Below, piece by piece: positions 5,039-5,960 of a DNA stretch of 5,960 bases. Under the pieces are notes generated by a model. That model had not been told where the DNA came from. It made no database searches and saw only the letters and a list, made by a program, of their open reading frames with translations. Origin of the DNA: Candidatus Equihabitans merdae. Lineage in GTDB: Bacteria; Bacillota; Clostridia; Lachnospirales; Lachnospiraceae. The translations under genes and the position numbers were made by a program. The stretch's first letter is position 1. Each line of letters begins with the position of its first letter. The DNA lies in assembly GCA_018065025.1 (NCBI GenBank), contig JAGHUB010000241.1, forward strand, positions 1 to 5,960, given 5' to 3'.

Positions 5039-5866
5039 ATGAAAATTATATCCTGGAACATCGATTCCCTTAATGCCGCTCTCACCAGTGACAGCGCCAG
5101 AGCTCAGCTTACCAGAAAGACTCTTGAGACCATCGTGGCAGAAGATCCTGACCTGCTTGCCATTCAGGAAACAAAACTTCCCGCCGCCGGCTTAAATGAA
5201 AAGCAGAAAAAGGCCCTGGAAGAATATTTTCCCAATATGGACTATGTCTATAACAGCTCCTGCGAGCCTGCCAGAAAGGGCTATGCCGGCACTATGATCC
5301 TTTATAAAAAGGGCATGTCTGTAGAAGCTGACTTTCCCAAGATCGGTGCTCCGGACACTATGGACTTCGAAGGCCGCATGATCACTCTGGACTGCGGTGT
5401 CTTCTATCTCAACACCGTTTACACCCCTAATGCCGGGGATGGCTTAAAGCGTCTGGAAGACAGACAGGAATGGGACCGCTGCTACAAGGACTACCTGATT
5501 TCTCTTGACCAGACCAAGCCTCTTATCACCTGCGGTGATTACAACTGCGCCCACAAGGAAATCGACCTGGCCAATCCTGCTGCCAACCATATGTCTGCGG
5601 GCTTTACTGATGAAGAGCGCGCCGGTTTCTCCGCCATTCTGGAGGCCGGCTTTACCGACAGCTTCCGCCATATCCACGGTGACATCGAAAAGGTATACTC
5701 TTGGTGGGCCCAGCGTATCAAGACCAGTAAGATCAACAACTCCGGTTGGAGAATCGACTACTTCTTAGTCAGCGACCGCATCAAAGATCAAGTCACAAGA
5801 TCTGAAATGCTGGACTCCGGTGCCAGACAGGATCACACACCCTTGGTGCTGGAGATTGAAATCTAA
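5039..5866 (+). CDS. xth: Exodeoxyribonuclease III (class II AP endonuclease)
   Basis: A 275-residue protein of the ExoIII/APE1 family, which cuts DNA 5' to abasic sites and has 3'-5' exonuclease and 3'-phosphatase activity in base excision repair, using Mg2+. All the family's active-site motifs are visible: SWNIDSLNA at 5-13 with N7, AIQETK at 41-46 with the metal ligand E44, YTPN at 128-131, GDYN at 166-169 (D167, N169), YSWW at 220-223, GWRIDYFLVS at 236-245 and the terminal QDHTPLVLEI at 264-273 with D265/H266. The last motif is QDHTP instead of the commoner SDHCP, with the catalytic Asp-His pair kept. The ATG is preceded by AAAGGAA with 6 nt spacing. It lies 18 nt after rbsD, in the same direction, and is closed by a strong terminator. 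A two-gene transcript with rbsD is likely; the functional link between them is not obvious. Confidence 0.96.
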   Translation: MKIISWNIDSLNAALTSDSARAQLTRKTLETIVAEDPDLLAIQETKLPAAGLNEKQKKALEEYFPNMDYVYNSSCEPARKGYAGTMILYKKGMSVEADFPKIGAPDTMDFEGRMITLDCGVFYLNTVYTPNAGDGLKRLEDRQEWDRCYKDYLISLDQTKPLITCGDYNCAHKEIDLANPAANHMSAGFTDEERAGFSAILEAGFTDSFRHIHGDIEKVYSWWAQRIKTSKINNSGWRIDYFLVSDRIKDQVTRSEMLDSGARQDHTPLVLEIEI

Positions 5867-5888
5867 AGTTGTTCAAAAACAAAGTGCA

Positions 5889-5930
5889 GGCTGTCGAACT
5901 TTTCGGATTCGACAGCCCTTCTTATTATTT
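5889..5930 (+). terminator. Rho-independent terminator after xth
   Basis: A perfect 10-bp stem, GGCTGTCGAA (5889-5898) with TTCGACAGCC (5908-5917), encloses a 9-nt loop. It is followed by a T-rich tail (CTTCTTATTATTT). It lies 22 nt after the xth stop codon and ends the rbsD-xth unit. The remaining 30 nt to the window edge show nothing recognisable. Confidence 0.9.
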
Positions 5931-5960
5931 CACATCAAATTATTCTGTTTTGAATTATCT

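Noticed and set aside
1..5960. Mobile element, CRISPR array, tRNA or toxin-antitoxin pair
   Set aside because: I found no transposase, integrase, regularly spaced repeats, cloverleaf-like sequence or small toxin-like gene. All substantial coding sequence is accounted for by seven chromosomal-type genes.

Overview
The window looks like a chromosomal piece of a low-to-moderate GC Bacillota bacterium, most likely a clostridial gut or anaerobe lineage. This is inferred from the strong AGGAGG-type ribosome binding sites, compact operons, GTG start use and the gene families present. No mobile element, phage gene, CRISPR array, tRNA or rRNA is visible. Seven protein genes fill nearly all of it.

Left part, minus strand (about 1-2027): a tightly packed operon read right to left. 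It encodes a small membrane-anchored NusG domain II protein (1674-2027), a Gx-transporter / heptaprenyl diphosphate synthase component I-like membrane protein (1171-1674), and an ApbE FAD:protein FMN transferase (1154 to beyond the left edge). The first two genes overlap and the second pair is 16 nt apart. From family knowledge, this trio matches EetA, EetB and FmnB of the flavin-based extracellular electron transfer systems of Gram-positive bacteria. The partners that would settle the assignment (a flavinylated substrate protein, Ndh2, quinone genes) are not in the window.

Middle, minus strand (2184-3698): a complete PutP-type sodium/proline symporter with its own extended -10 promoter candidate and a hairpin terminator at 2128-2160. 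That terminator shares an arm with a second, overlapping inverted repeat. A TetR-family regulator (3885-4469, plus strand) is divergent from putP across a 186-nt AT-rich intergenic region, so it is the natural candidate regulator of putP and of itself.

Right part, plus strand (4455-5930): a near-consensus promoter whose -35 lies inside the end of the tetR gene drives a leader of about 120 nt with competing hairpins. It is followed by rbsD (D-ribose pyranase, 4613-5020) and xth (exodeoxyribonuclease III, 5039-5866), then a strong hairpin terminator at 5889-5930. rbsD stands here without ribose transport or kinase genes.

Nothing here is clearly a new system. The points most worth a second look are the EET-like trio with an ApbE carrying two acidic insertions, the three-arm repeat after putP, and the structured rbsD leader.
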